Below are positions 17,980 to 27,446 of a stretch of 64,000 bases of DNA, piece after piece. Below the pieces are notes generated by a model. That model saw only the letters and a program-made list of their open reading frames with translations, did not search any database and was not told where the DNA came from. Where the stretch lies: assembly GCA_032388755.1 (NCBI GenBank), contig CP135593.1, forward strand, positions 2,108,001 through 2,172,000, in the 5' to 3' direction. The DNA is from Neisseria sp. DTU_2020_1000833_1_SI_GRL_NUU_006. GTDB lineage: Bacteria; Pseudomonadota; Gammaproteobacteria; Burkholderiales; Neisseriaceae. Every line of letters starts with the position of its first letter. The stretch's first letter is position 1. The position numbers and the translations under genes were made by a program.

Positions 17980-20292
17980 TCAATCCGCCGTGCAGATTTC
18001 TACGATTTCTTCGCCGTATTTGTCCAACCATTCTTCGCTCACATCATCAATTTTGGAAAGCTCAATTAAGGTTTGCGGCCGCGCTTTGGCGATGGCGCGT
18101 AAAGTCTGTTTTCTGGCGACGGCGTGCATCTCTCCGCCTTCATATCGAGCGGTGTCGAGACACCATTGGAACAGGCGGCGGGCGAGCTGGCGTTCTGCCT
18201 GTTTCGGCTCGGAAAGCCCGTCTGCGTAAGGGCGGCAAATATCGAGTATTGCCTGCCCGTATTGGGCAATTCTTTCGCTGCCTATGCCGTAGATACTGAG
18301 CAGGTCGGCTTCTTCGGCGGGCGTGAAGACGACGAGGTCGGTCAGGCTGATGTTGGAAAGGACTTTGCCCAAGGCGCATTGTTTGGCGGCTGCCTGATCG
18401 GCACGCCAGGTTTCCAGCTTTTGCTGTAATTGCTGTTCGCGCTCGGTTTGGGGGGTGAATAGGGGTTCTTCGTTGCCCGTTTGTCCGCTTTGGTTTTCGG
18501 CTGCGTTCCCGCAGACATTGAGGATGTCGATGCCGAATTTGTTGATTTTCGCCTCACCCAAACCGTAGATTTGGTGCAAATCTTCAAGTGTTTGCGGCAT
18601 TTTTTCGACGATGTCGCGCAGGGTTTTGTCGCCGCAGACGACGTAAGCAGGGACTTCTTCGGCATGGGCGCGCTGCTGCCGCCAATGCCGCAATGCCTGC
18701 CATAGGCGTTCTTCGCGTTCGGTACGCAGCCAGTTGTCTTTTGGCTTTTGAGTGGCGGCTTTTTCGCGGCGCAATGGGCGCAACATGACTTCGGTTTCGC
18801 CTTTGAGGACTTTTTTTGCGGCTTCGGTCAGTTGCAATGCCTGATATTGGGCGATGTTGACGGTGAGGTAGCCGAGGCTGATGCATTGGCGGATAACGCT
18901 GCGCCATTCTTTGTCGGTTTGCCTGCTGCCGATGCCGAAGGTGGAGAGTCTGTCGTGGCCGTTGCGCTGTATCCAGTCATCGCTTTTACCGCGCAGCAGG
19001 TTGGTAATATAGCCGGCGGCAAAGCGTTGTCCGGCGCGATACACGCAACTGAGTAGCTTTTGTACGAGGACAGTACCGTCGAAGCGTACGGGCGGATGCA
19101 GGCAGTTGTCGCAATGGCCGCAAGGGGCGGATTCTTCGCCGAAATATTTGAGCAGGAGGACGCGGCGGCAGGCGGCGGTTTCGCAGACGGAAAGCATGGC
19201 ATCGAGCTTCTGCATTTCGATTTGTTTCTGCACTTCGTCGCTGTTGCCTTCGGCGATGCGCTCGCGCAGCAATACCCAGTCGTTCAGACCGTAACACAGC
19301 CAACTCACGGCAGGCAGCCCGTCCCGCCCGGCGCGGCCGGATTCTTGGTAGAAATGTTCGACGCTTTGGGGCATATCGAGATGGGCGACGAAGCGCACGT
19401 CCGGTTTGTCTATACCCATACCGAAGGCAACGGTGGCGACGACGATAATGTTGTCTTCTCGGGTAAAACGGCGTTGGTTTGCTTCGCGCACTTCCATTCT
19501 CAAGCCGGCATGGTAGGGAATCGCGTCCAATCCGTTTTCGCAGAGGAATTGGGCGATGTCTTCGACTTTTTTGCGGCTGAGGCAATAGACGATGCCGCTT
19601 TGCCCTTCCATTTCTTTGCGGATGAAGTCGAGAAGCTGCTTTTTGCCGTTGTTTTTTTCGATAACCTGATAATAGATATTCGGGCGGTCAAAGCTGGAGA
19701 TGAATTCGGGCGCGTCTTCAAGATGGAGGAAATGTTTGATGTCGGCGCGGGTCGCCGCATCGGCGGTCGCAGTCAGGGCAATGCGCGGCACTTGCGGATA
19801 GCGTTCGGCAAGCAGCCCTAATTGCTGGTATTCGGGGCGGAAATCGTGTCCCCATTGGCTGACGCAATGCGCTTCGTCTATGGCGAAAAGGCAGATGGTT
19901 TGCTGATCAAGAAAACGCAGGAAACGGTCGGTAACGAGCCGCTCCGGTGCGACGTAGAGCAGTTTCAGACGACCTTGGGCGAGTTTGTCCGCCACTTCGC
20001 GGGCTTCTTCCACTGTTGTGCTGCTGTTGACCGCTGCCGCTTCTATGCCTGCAGCGTGCAGGCTCGCTACTTGGTCGTTCATCAGGGCAATCAGCGGCGA
20101 AACGACGATGGCGACGCCTTCGCGCATCAACGCGGGAATTTGGTAACACAACGACTTGCCCCCGCCCGTCGGCATCAATACCATCAGGCTTCCGCCGCCT
20201 GCCAATGTATTGACGACAGCCTCCTGCTTGCCGCGAAATTCGGGATAGCCGAATACTTCGTGCAAAATCTGTTGGGCGGAAGGCTGGGGCAT
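17980..20292 (-). CDS. recQ: ATP-dependent DNA helicase RecQ, triple HRDC
   Basis: 770 residues from MPQPSAQQILHEVFGYPEFRGKQE; an upstream in-frame extension has no RecQ similarity, so I take the ATG at 20292. Walker A is MPTGGGKS, the helicase box DEAHC, then SGRAGRDG. The zinc site is the CETAACRR to CGHCDNC cluster. After the winged helix there are three HRDC domains (around 530-600, 625-695 and 700-770), a neisserial trait linked to pilin antigenic variation and repair. Monocistronic. Confidence 0.95.
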   Translation of the reverse strand: MPQPSAQQILHEVFGYPEFRGKQEAVVNTLAGGGSLMVLMPTGGGKSLCYQIPALMREGVAIVVSPLIALMNDQVASLHAAGIEAAAVNSSTTVEEAREVADKLAQGRLKLLYVAPERLVTDRFLRFLDQQTICLFAIDEAHCVSQWGHDFRPEYQQLGLLAERYPQVPRIALTATADAATRADIKHFLHLEDAPEFISSFDRPNIYYQVIEKNNGKKQLLDFIRKEMEGQSGIVYCLSRKKVEDIAQFLCENGLDAIPYHAGLRMEVREANQRRFTREDNIIVVATVAFGMGIDKPDVRFVAHLDMPQSVEHFYQESGRAGRDGLPAVSWLCYGLNDWVLLRERIAEGNSDEVQKQIEMQKLDAMLSVCETAACRRVLLLKYFGEESAPCGHCDNCLHPPVRFDGTVLVQKLLSCVYRAGQRFAAGYITNLLRGKSDDWIQRNGHDRLSTFGIGSRQTDKEWRSVIRQCISLGYLTVNIAQYQALQLTEAAKKVLKGETEVMLRPLRREKAATQKPKDNWLRTEREERLWQALRHWRQQRAHAEEVPAYVVCGDKTLRDIVEKMPQTLEDLHQIYGLGEAKINKFGIDILNVCGNAAENQSGQTGNEEPLFTPQTEREQQLQQKLETWRADQAAAKQCALGKVLSNISLTDLVVFTPAEEADLLSIYGIGSERIAQYGQAILDICRPYADGLSEPKQAERQLARRLFQWCLDTARYEGGEMHAVARKQTLRAIAKARPQTLIELSKIDDVSEEWLDKYGEEIVEICTAD

Positions 20293-20676
20293 GATGATTC
20301 CGTAGGAAGGGAAAAACGTTATTTTAGCGGTTTTAGACACTGCCTGCATGGGGGATATTTGAGTTATCCACATGTGGTCGTCTGAAAACGGATTATGCTT
20401 GGTTGGGTATCGCAGATTGATTTTTGATTGAGACAAGATGGCGGAACTGCCGACAATACGGATATGGGAAACTGGTTTATCCAATGCGTTACCGTTCTCT
20501 TTAATCTCCGGCAAAGCGGCGGCATACCGGTTTCCAGTCAATCGACTAGAAAATCTGTTTTCAGACGACCTTTTCATTTTTTGGCGGTTTTAAGACTTTG
20601 CAAAGCCGATTTACTGCCCCGCCGTCTTCGCGCATAATACGGCAGTCTAATAATTTATCCTAAGCAACCAAAACTT

Positions 20677-21123
20677 ATGAACATCAAACACTTTTCCCTT
20701 ATTTCGACTTTATCGGCGGCCCTGCTCCTGAGCGCCTGTCAAACGACTACGACCACAAGCGGCGGCGTCAGCGGCAACTGGGACAACATCGGCACGATTT
20801 CCGACGGCAATATCAAAGTGGCGATTGATAAAAACAGCATCAAGAAAAACGGTACTTTGGTCACTTTCCGCGATAGAAAAACCGTATCGAAGATGAAAGA
20901 AGAACGTTTCGTCAACACGCCTGCCTACAAAACCGCCATCGGCGACTGGGAAATCCATTGCACCAACAAAACCTACCGCCTGACTGCTTTGCAGCTTCTT
21001 GACGAACATGGCAAAGAAATCTCCAAACACAGCTACACCGCGACAAATATCCGCCCAATGAGCGTGATGAACGGTACGATTACCGAAAAACAATTTGAAG
21101 CCGTATGCGGCAGCAAGCTCTGA
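20677..21123 (+). CDS. Lipoprotein resembling surface-adhesin E domain
   Basis: 148 residues. The lipobox LLLSAC puts the modified Cys at residue 21, followed by a Thr-rich linker. The body (WDNIGTISDGNIKVAIDKNSI, FRDRKTV, DWEIHCTNKTYRLTALQL, ending in EAVCGS) recalls the small beta-rich Surface Adhesin E family that binds host proteins in Haemophilus. Two Cys (about 94 and 145) could form a disulfide. Function in Neisseria is not known to me; the family call is moderate. Confidence 0.7.
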   Translation: MNIKHFSLISTLSAALLLSACQTTTTTSGGVSGNWDNIGTISDGNIKVAIDKNSIKKNGTLVTFRDRKTVSKMKEERFVNTPAYKTAIGDWEIHCTNKTYRLTALQLLDEHGKEISKHSYTATNIRPMSVMNGTITEKQFEAVCGSKL

Positions 21124-21167
21124 TGCCCAACTTATCTACATACTTATCCACAAGATAATCAAATCAA

Positions 21168-21214
21168 AAGGTCGTCTGAAAACCATGAATATGGGGATTC
21201 AGACGACCTTTTTG
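21168..21214. terminator. Inverted DUS pair after the lipoprotein gene
   Basis: AAAAGGTCGTCTGAAAA and ATTCAGACGACCTTTTT across a short loop, with two DnaA boxes immediately on either side (21144 and 21242). Confidence 0.65.
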
Positions 21215-21314
21215 GTTCTTTCGGGAAAGTTATATTCAGGATTATCCACATTTTCTCAAATGAACGGTTTATCGGTTCAAACCACAATTCCTAATCATCC
21301 CATCCATCCGATTT

Positions 21315-21884
21315 CTAACGCAAACGAACACCCGTTTCCCCATCAATAATCTGACTCGGCGACTTTTGTTTGCCGATTAAACCGCCAACTACCCATACAT
21401 TCCTTCCAAACTGCCTTCTCACTTCCCGCTCCGTCTTACACGCGCGTTTGCCTGCGCGGTTGCACGAAGTCGAGACCAAAGGCGTTTTCAAAGTCTGACA
21501 CAAGCGGCGCGCACCTGCATGGGCAGGAACCCTGACCGCCAACTTGCTGCGTCTTTTTCCGCGCAATGCGGGCAAAACGTCAGCAGCCGCAGGAAGCAGA
21601 AAGGTTTTGGGCGCAGGCCATTCGTTTCTGAGCATGGTTTGAATGTTTTCAGACGACCTCTGGAGCAGGGGCTGTAATTGCTCCAATTGGTTGCCAATGA
21701 CAATCATGCCTTTATGTTGCGGTCTTTTTTTCAGATGAATCAGTCGGTTGAGCGCTTTAGGCAAGGTCGGGATACAGCCTATGCCGTAGCAGGACTCGGT
21801 AGGATAGGCGACCAAGCCGCCTTTTTTAAGATGGGATTGCAGCTTGCAACGTGTCGAAGCTGAAAGGATTCTGGGAAATAACAT
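21315..21884 (-). CDS. tsaC: Threonylcarbamoyl-AMP synthase TsaC
   Basis: 189 residues from MLFPRILSAST. Sua5/YrdC motifs are present: KKGGLVAYPTESCYGIGC, then LKKRPQHKGMIVIG, WPAPKTFLLPA and VSTSCNRAGK. It makes threonylcarbamoyl-AMP for the t6A37 modification of tRNA. A GTG start 24 bp upstream would translate the DUS as MFQTTF; I prefer the ATG at 21884. A Correia element lies 28 bp upstream. Confidence 0.9.
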   Translation of the reverse strand: MLFPRILSASTRCKLQSHLKKGGLVAYPTESCYGIGCIPTLPKALNRLIHLKKRPQHKGMIVIGNQLEQLQPLLQRSSENIQTMLRNEWPAPKTFLLPAAADVLPALRGKRRSKLAVRVPAHAGARRLCQTLKTPLVSTSCNRAGKRACKTEREVRRQFGRNVWVVGGLIGKQKSPSQIIDGETGVRLR

Positions 21885-21911
21885 GATAGGGAAGGTCGTC
21901 TGAAACACAAT

Positions 21912-22018
21912 TATAGTGGATTAACTTTAAATCAGGACAAGGCGACGAAGCCACAGACAGTACAGATAGTACGGCAAGGCGAGGCAACGCCGTACTGGTT
22001 TAAAGTTAACCCACTATA
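21912..22018. repeat. Correia repeat enclosed element, short form
   Basis: 107 bp, opposite orientation to the copy at 2269-2375 and nearly identical to it. Ends are TATAGTGGATTAACTTTAAA and a complementary right end with one change (AACCCACTATA). It is inserted between tsaC and purD, next to two DUS. Confidence 0.9.
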
Positions 22019-22044
22019 CATTTTCAGACGACCTGTTTCTTTGA

Positions 22045-23316
22045 TTAACGGTTGATTGCTTTGTCGGCAATGTCTTTACGGTATTGCATGCCGTTGAAGC
22101 TGATTTTTTCCAATGCGCTATACGCCTTGGCTTTGGCTTGCGCCACATCGTCGCCCAATCCTACGACACACAATACACGGCCTCCGTTGGTCAATATGTC
22201 GCCTTTCTCGTTTGCCGTTGTGCCTGCATGGAAAACTTTGCCGATTTGATTGGCAGCATCCAGACCGGAAATAACATCACCTTTTTTAGGCGTTTCGGGG
22301 TAATTTTGCGCCGCCAGCACCACGCCTACGGCAGTTTGCGGGTTCCATTCCGCGGTTACGCTATCGAGTTTGCCGTCTATTGCGGCTTCGACCAAATCCG
22401 ACAAGTCGCTGTTCAGACGGCTCATAATCGGCTGGGTTTCGGGATCGCCAAAACGGCAGTTAAACTCAATCGTATAAGGTGCGCCGCTTTGATCAATCAT
22501 CAAACCTGCGTACAGGAAGCCGGTAAACTCATGCCCTTCCGCTTTCATACCCGCTACGGTCGGCAAAATAATCTCGTTCATCGCGCGCTCATACACGGCA
22601 GGCGTTACCACAGGTGCGGGACTGTACGCGCCCATACCGCCCGTATTCGGGCCTTTATCGCCGTCTAAAAGACGCTTGTGGTCTTGGCTGGTCGCCATAG
22701 GCAATACATGATTGCCATCAACCATGACGATAAAGCTCGCTTCTTCGCCTTGCAGGAAATCTTCGATCACAACACGCGCGCCGGCATTGCCCATTTTGTT
22801 GGCCAGCAGCATATCGTCAATCACAGCATGCGCTTCATCCAAAGTCATTGCCACAATCACGCCTTTACCTGCCGCCAAACCATCGGCTTTGATGACGATG
22901 GGCGCACCTTTCTGATTGACGTAATCATGTGCAGCATCGGCGTTTTCAAAGGTTTGATATTGCGCGGTTGGAATGTTGTATTTCGCCATAAATGCTTTGG
23001 CGAAATCTTTAGAACTTTCCAACTGCGCCGCATATTGTGTCGGACCAAATATTTTCAGCCCTGCGGTACGGAAATCATCCACAATACCCGCTGCCAAAGG
23101 CGCTTCAGGACCAACTACGGTAAAAGCAATATTTTCTTTACGGCAGAATTCAATCAAATCCTGATGCGCAGTCAAGGCAATATTTTGCAACTTGGGTTCA
23201 ATCGCCGTACCGGCATTACCGGGCGCAACAAATACTGTTTCCACTTTGGGCGACTGCGCCAATTTCCAAGCCAGCGCGTGTTCGCGACCGCCATTACCGA
23301 TAACCAGCAGTTTCAT
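22045..23316 (-). CDS. purD: Phosphoribosylamine-glycine ligase PurD
   Basis: 423 residues from MKLLVIGNGGREHALAWKL, with AAGGAGATGGC before the ATG at 23316 (a longer upstream frame is rejected). ATP-grasp features include VIKADGLAAGKGVIVA, VVIEDFLQGEEASFIV and EFNCRFGDPETQ. It catalyses the second step of purine synthesis. The Correia element separates it from tsaC; it is probably monocistronic. Confidence 0.96.
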   Translation of the reverse strand: MKLLVIGNGGREHALAWKLAQSPKVETVFVAPGNAGTAIEPKLQNIALTAHQDLIEFCRKENIAFTVVGPEAPLAAGIVDDFRTAGLKIFGPTQYAAQLESSKDFAKAFMAKYNIPTAQYQTFENADAAHDYVNQKGAPIVIKADGLAAGKGVIVAMTLDEAHAVIDDMLLANKMGNAGARVVIEDFLQGEEASFIVMVDGNHVLPMATSQDHKRLLDGDKGPNTGGMGAYSPAPVVTPAVYERAMNEIILPTVAGMKAEGHEFTGFLYAGLMIDQSGAPYTIEFNCRFGDPETQPIMSRLNSDLSDLVEAAIDGKLDSVTAEWNPQTAVGVVLAAQNYPETPKKGDVISGLDAANQIGKVFHAGTTANEKGDILTNGGRVLCVVGLGDDVAQAKAKAYSALEKISFNGMQYRKDIADKAINR

Positions 23317-23474
23317 GCCATCTCCTTGACAAATATGTACTTTTAACGAAAACTCGATACAAGGGGACTTTTGTCCCATTTGAAGAAATTTTAGTGGAAT
23401 CAAACAAAAGACAGCTTCATTCCACTCTGCAACCTATTTGACTTATCCACAAAATTAAAAAAGGACAAGCAACC

Positions 23475-23795
23475 ATGCAAAAACGTATTGATGAAATCCA
23501 AAGCAAATACCGCGAATGGTGTCATCTACTACCGCAATTGGAAGAAGACATCCGGCGTTGGAAACATGCTGTCGCTTTGATTCGCGATATGGACAATTTT
23601 TATACCCACGAGTATCAGGCGTGCCATCAAGCCATTGAGGACGGGGCAGAACTGGATTTGAGTACGGAAGGCGAATACAGCATTATGAGTGAGGATGCGT
23701 TATGGAACGCGCTGGGAGAATTCCATCAATTAGCCTGGCTATATTTGCGCTCCAGCGTCGATGCCTTAGACAGATATACGCAAGAAGATTTATGA
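23475..23795 (+). CDS. DUF4298 protein
   Basis: 106 residues, acidic and helical (MQKRIDEIQSKYREWCHLL, EEDIRRWKHAVALIRDM, ending in AWLYLRSSVDALDRYTQEDL). It matches the short DUF4298 family in length and style; no function is known to me. AAAGGACAAGC before ATG is a fair ribosome-binding site. A DnaA box (23453) lies in its leader. Confidence 0.7.
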   Translation: MQKRIDEIQSKYREWCHLLPQLEEDIRRWKHAVALIRDMDNFYTHEYQACHQAIEDGAELDLSTEGEYSIMSEDALWNALGEFHQLAWLYLRSSVDALDRYTQEDL

Positions 23796-23799
23796 GAGA

Positions 23800-23846
23800 A
23801 GAGGTCGTCTGAAATACCATCCAAAGCATTTTCAGACGACCTTTTC
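23800..23846. terminator. Inverted DUS pair between convergent genes
   Basis: GAGGTCGTCTGAAA and TTTTCAGACGACCTTTTC with a short loop lie between the DUF4298 gene and yigZ, which converge. Confidence 0.65.
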
Positions 23847-24456
23847 ATTCAAAAGGCTTTTCCGTATTTAATTCAATTTGCCGAGTATTCTTCCAAGCCG
23901 AAACACAGGCCTCATAATTTGCCAACGACAAACTTACCGTCAATCGGCAATCCAACTGTAAATCCTGCTCCAATATATCCGCCTGATATTGTTTGGCAAT
24001 GCGTATTGCTTCATTCAAAAACGGATATTCACATTTCAGCCAAACGGTTTTTTCAATATTCTTTTCAACTACTTCCGCAACTGCCAACGCCTGAGCCGTT
24101 GCCTCTTTATACGCATGTATCAGACCGGGAACACCCAATAAAGTACCGCCGAAATAGCGGACGACCACGACCAAAACATCGGTTACGCCCACCGAATCAA
24201 TCTGCCCCAAAATCGGCCGACCCGCGCTTCCTGACGGTTCTCCATCATCGTTGGCACGGAATTGCGTACCATCCACACCCAGACGATAGGCATAGCACCA
24301 ATGCCGCGCTTTATGATGTTCTTCCTTTAACGGATCGAGATATTTTTTCACATCAGCTAATGTCCGAATCGGATAGGCAAATGCAATAAAACGGCTGCCT
24401 TTATCTTTAAACTCAGCCTGCGTCGGAGAAGTAATGGTTTTATAAGTCGTAATCAT
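23845..24456 (-). CDS. yigZ: YigZ/IMPACT-family protein
   Basis: 203 residues. The N-terminal domain has the UPF0029 signature HHKARHWCYAYRLG, DDGEPSGSAGRPIL and VVVVRYFGGTLLGVPGLI. The C-terminal 70 residues form the second small fold of YigZ. Relatives of eukaryotic Impact are linked to translation control; the bacterial role is unsettled. Monocistronic. Confidence 0.9.
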   Translation of the reverse strand: MITTYKTITSPTQAEFKDKGSRFIAFAYPIRTLADVKKYLDPLKEEHHKARHWCYAYRLGVDGTQFRANDDGEPSGSAGRPILGQIDSVGVTDVLVVVVRYFGGTLLGVPGLIHAYKEATAQALAVAEVVEKNIEKTVWLKCEYPFLNEAIRIAKQYQADILEQDLQLDCRLTVSLSLANYEACVSAWKNTRQIELNTEKPFE

Positions 24457-24502
24457 GCTGAAATGTTTTCAGACGACCTCATTAATAACAAGGTCGTCTG
24501 AA

Positions 24503-24518
24503 CGTTTCACGTGAAACA
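24503..24518. promoter_or_regulatory. parS site, one mismatch
   Basis: CGTTTCACGTGAAACA, differing from the consensus TGTTTCACGTGAAACA only in the first base. It directly adjoins the etfA stop codon. ParB binds such sites near the origin. Confidence 0.88.
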
Positions 24519-25454
24519 TCAATTTTTCAATGCTTCTGTTAATTGCGGGACGATTTCGAATAAATCGCCTACCAATCCGTAATCGGCCACATTGAAAATC
24601 GGCGCATCAGCATCTTTGTTGATTGCGACAATCACTTTACTGTCCTGCATACCGGCAACATGTTGAATCGCACCTGAAATACCGATTGCAAAATAGAGCT
24701 GAGGTGCAACCACTTTACCGGTTTGTCCGACTTGTACGTCATTCGGCGCATATTCGGCATCAACTGCCGCACGGGATGCACCGATTGCCGCACCTAAAAC
24801 ATCCGCCAACGGTGTCAGCACTTCATTGAATTTTTCCGCACTACCCAACGCACGGCCACCGGAGACAATGACTTTTGCCTGAGTCAATTCAGGACGATCG
24901 GAATGGGAAAGCTGGCGGTTCACAAAACGGCTCAGGTTTTGGGCAGGAGTAGCTTCAACATTAACCGCCTCAGCATGGCCACCTTGTGTCGGAGCTGCGT
25001 CAAAAGCCGTTGCACGGAAGGTCAGCACCAATTTCTCTGAATCGGCTTGCATGGTTTCAAATGCATTCCCTGCATAAATCGGGCGCACAAAAGTCGTGTT
25101 ATCCACAATCGCAGTCAAATCAGAAATTTGCGGTACATCTAATAAAGCGGCTACGCGGGGCAGAAGGTTTTTACCGAATGTGGTTGCCGTTGCTGCAACA
25201 TAGCGGTAATCCGCCGCCAATTTGACAACCAGCGGAGCCAGTTCTTCAGCCAAACCTTCGGCATAATGAGCAGCATCCGCAACCAAAACTTTTTCCACAC
25301 CCGCTACTTGTTTCGCGGATTCTACTACGGCCGATGCGCCGTTTCCGGCAACCAATAAATCGACTTTACCCAGTTTGGCAGCAGCGGTAACGGCATGCAA
25401 AGTGGCAGGATTCAACTGTTTGTTGTCGTGTTCAGCAATAATCAATACGCTCAT
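24519..25454 (-). CDS. etfA: Electron transfer flavoprotein alpha subunit
   Basis: 311 residues. The N-terminal adenine-nucleotide-like domain is followed by the FAD-binding C-terminal part (VIVSGGRALGSAEKF, QVGQTGKVVAPQLYFAIGISGAIQH, VAINKDADAPIFNVADYGLVGDL). With EtfB it forms the heterodimer taking electrons from acyl-CoA dehydrogenases such as the one at 6.4-8.1 kb. It starts 10 bp after etfB with GAGGAG upstream of the ATG, so the two are one operon. Confidence 0.97.
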   Translation of the reverse strand: MSVLIIAEHDNKQLNPATLHAVTAAAKLGKVDLLVAGNGASAVVESAKQVAGVEKVLVADAAHYAEGLAEELAPLVVKLAADYRYVAATATTFGKNLLPRVAALLDVPQISDLTAIVDNTTFVRPIYAGNAFETMQADSEKLVLTFRATAFDAAPTQGGHAEAVNVEATPAQNLSRFVNRQLSHSDRPELTQAKVIVSGGRALGSAEKFNEVLTPLADVLGAAIGASRAAVDAEYAPNDVQVGQTGKVVAPQLYFAIGISGAIQHVAGMQDSKVIVAINKDADAPIFNVADYGLVGDLFEIVPQLTEALKN

Positions 25455-25464
25455 TTCAGTCTCC

Positions 25465-26214
25465 TCAAATCACTTTGGCTTCGTTTTTCAATTTTTCAAC
25501 CAATTCGGCAACATTTGCCACTTTAACGCCTGCCTGACGCGCTTTAGGCTCGGCAAATTTCACCGTTTTCAGACGAGGTGAAATATCCGCAACCAAATCA
25601 GCAGGAGCCAGTTTTTCCAAAGGTTTTTTCTTTGCCGCCATAATATTGGGGAGTTTGACAAAGCGCGGCTCGTTCAAACGCAAATCCGCGCTGATAACAG
25701 CAGGCAGTTTCAATGCTAGGGTTTCTTCGCCGCCATCAATTTCGCGCACAATCTGCACTTCGTCGCCTTCAATTTGTACTTTGGACGCGAACGTACCTTG
25801 CGCCGCATTCAGCAAAGCAGCCAGCATTTGCGCCACTTGGTTAGCATCGTCATCAATCGCTTGTTTGCCCAAAAAGAAAATTTGTGGATTTTCTTTGTCC
25901 GCAACGGCTTTCAGCAGCTTGGCAACTGCCAGCGGCTCCAATTTAGTATCGGTTTCAACATGAATTGCACGGTCGGCACCCATCGCCAAAGCTGTACGCA
26001 ACGTTTCTTCGCATTTTTTCTCGCCCAAAGAAACCGCTACGATTTCGCTTACTTTTCCGGCTTCTTTCAAACGGACGGCTTCTTCCACAGCGATTTCGTC
26101 AAACGGATTCATCGACATTTTGACATTGCCGATATCCACATCCGAACCATCGGCTTTTACACGAACTTTGACGTTGTAGTCCACTACGCGCTTTACTGCG
26201 ACCAGTGCTTTCAT
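25465..26214 (-). CDS. etfB: Electron transfer flavoprotein beta subunit
   Basis: 249 residues. The N-terminal block MKALVAVKRVVDYNVKVRV and MSMNPFDEIAVEEAVRLKE is followed by GADRAIHVETD, FLGKQAIDDDANQVAQMLA and the LPAVISADLRLNEPR segment, all usual for EtfB. First gene of the etfBA pair, preceded by AGGAG. The 200-bp upstream interval is AT-rich and should carry the promoter. Confidence 0.97.
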   Translation of the reverse strand: MKALVAVKRVVDYNVKVRVKADGSDVDIGNVKMSMNPFDEIAVEEAVRLKEAGKVSEIVAVSLGEKKCEETLRTALAMGADRAIHVETDTKLEPLAVAKLLKAVADKENPQIFFLGKQAIDDDANQVAQMLAALLNAAQGTFASKVQIEGDEVQIVREIDGGEETLALKLPAVISADLRLNEPRFVKLPNIMAAKKKPLEKLAPADLVADISPRLKTVKFAEPKARQAGVKVANVAELVEKLKNEAKVI

Positions 26215-26423
26215 TGAATTCTCCTAAAAAGAACGTCGCTTTCACCATCCAGCGAAACCAAACCTTCTTCTCTATAAAATCAAATCCGTTTTTTCTTAAA
26301 AACGAATTCATTCAGAAATCTTTCAGATAATGATTGCCGATTATACCATTTTTAAAGCATTTACTCAGGCTGAAGGATATACATTCCTACACTCAACAAA
26401 CTGGAAAATGTCATGTCGCTATA

Positions 26424-27410
26424 TCAGTTTAAGACGACCTTTGAGCCTTCATCAGCAGCCACACAATCCATCAACGTTTGATAAACCAAATCCGCAGTCG
26501 GAATCTGCCCGATATTGCCCAAATTTTTTGCAATAGGCGAAACCTGAACGCCTGTTTTAATCGGATCAGTATTGGTATAAATGCCGACCACAGGTTTTTC
26601 CAAAGCATTTGCCAAATGCAACAAACCGGTATCCACACCAACAATTCCGACCGCGTGTTTCAGCAGATACGCCGCCTGCAATAAATTCATTTTGTCGCAC
26701 ACAATAGCAAACGGCAGCCCATCTGCAATTTTTTCGGCACGCGTTTTTTCAGCTTCATTTCCCCAAGGCAGGTAAATATTGCATTGCTGTTCTTCATTCA
26801 ACTTTTGCAGCAATGTCCGCCAGTTTTCCATAGACCATAACTTACTGTCTCGACTAGTCGCGTGCAAAGCCGCATAATACGGCTGCTCTAAATTTTTCAG
26901 ACGACCTGCTTCGGGAACAGTCAAACCGAATACCTGCGTTTCAGGCACAGCATACCCAAATACTTGGGCGAACAGCTCACGGTTGCGCCAAACGGCATTT
27001 TTACCTTTGGGTACAGCGTATGTTTTCGCATACGCAACCGCAGCCAATCCCTCGCGCGCGCTGTTTTTATCCAAACCATAAATAGAGGATTTTGCCATTT
27101 TGGCGAAACACGCGCTTTTAATCAGACCTTGACTGTCCAATACAAAATCAAATGCTTCCTGCCGCAAAGCCTGTTTCAGACGACCTATTTCCTGCCAAGT
27201 TTCTGCTTGAAAAAGATGTTTGCGCCATTGCCGCCATTTCATCACATGGATTTTTTTCACAAACGGATGCAGGCGCGCAATATCCGCAAATCCGGCTTCA
27301 CACAGCCAATGCAGTTCTACATCAGGGCATTGTCGCGCCAAATCTTCGATTGCGGGCAAAGTGTGAATTAAATCGCCCATACTGGACAAGCGGACAAGCA
27401 AAATTTTCAT
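26424..27410 (-). CDS. waaC: Lipopolysaccharide heptosyltransferase I
   Basis: 328 residues. GT-B family 9 features: MKILLVRLSSMGDLIHTLPA at the N-terminus, LDSQGLIKSA in the acceptor domain, YLPWGNEAEK and GVDTGLLHLANALEKPVVGIYTNTDP in the ADP-heptose domain. It adds the first heptose to Kdo in the LOS inner core at the cytoplasmic face. A parS site lies directly upstream. Confidence 0.94.
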   Translation of the reverse strand: MKILLVRLSSMGDLIHTLPAIEDLARQCPDVELHWLCEAGFADIARLHPFVKKIHVMKWRQWRKHLFQAETWQEIGRLKQALRQEAFDFVLDSQGLIKSACFAKMAKSSIYGLDKNSAREGLAAVAYAKTYAVPKGKNAVWRNRELFAQVFGYAVPETQVFGLTVPEAGRLKNLEQPYYAALHATSRDSKLWSMENWRTLLQKLNEEQQCNIYLPWGNEAEKTRAEKIADGLPFAIVCDKMNLLQAAYLLKHAVGIVGVDTGLLHLANALEKPVVGIYTNTDPIKTGVQVSPIAKNLGNIGQIPTADLVYQTLMDCVAADEGSKVVLN

Positions 27411-27422
27411 ATTTAGGAAGGG

Positions 27423-27438
27423 TGTTTCACGTGAAACA
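27423..27438. promoter_or_regulatory. parS site, perfect consensus
   Basis: TGTTTCACGTGAAACA, a perfect 16-bp palindrome between waaC and pncA, 2.9 kb from the second copy. ParB-parS sites cluster near the replication origin in most bacteria. Confidence 0.93.
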
Positions 27439-27446
27439 ATTTTAAC

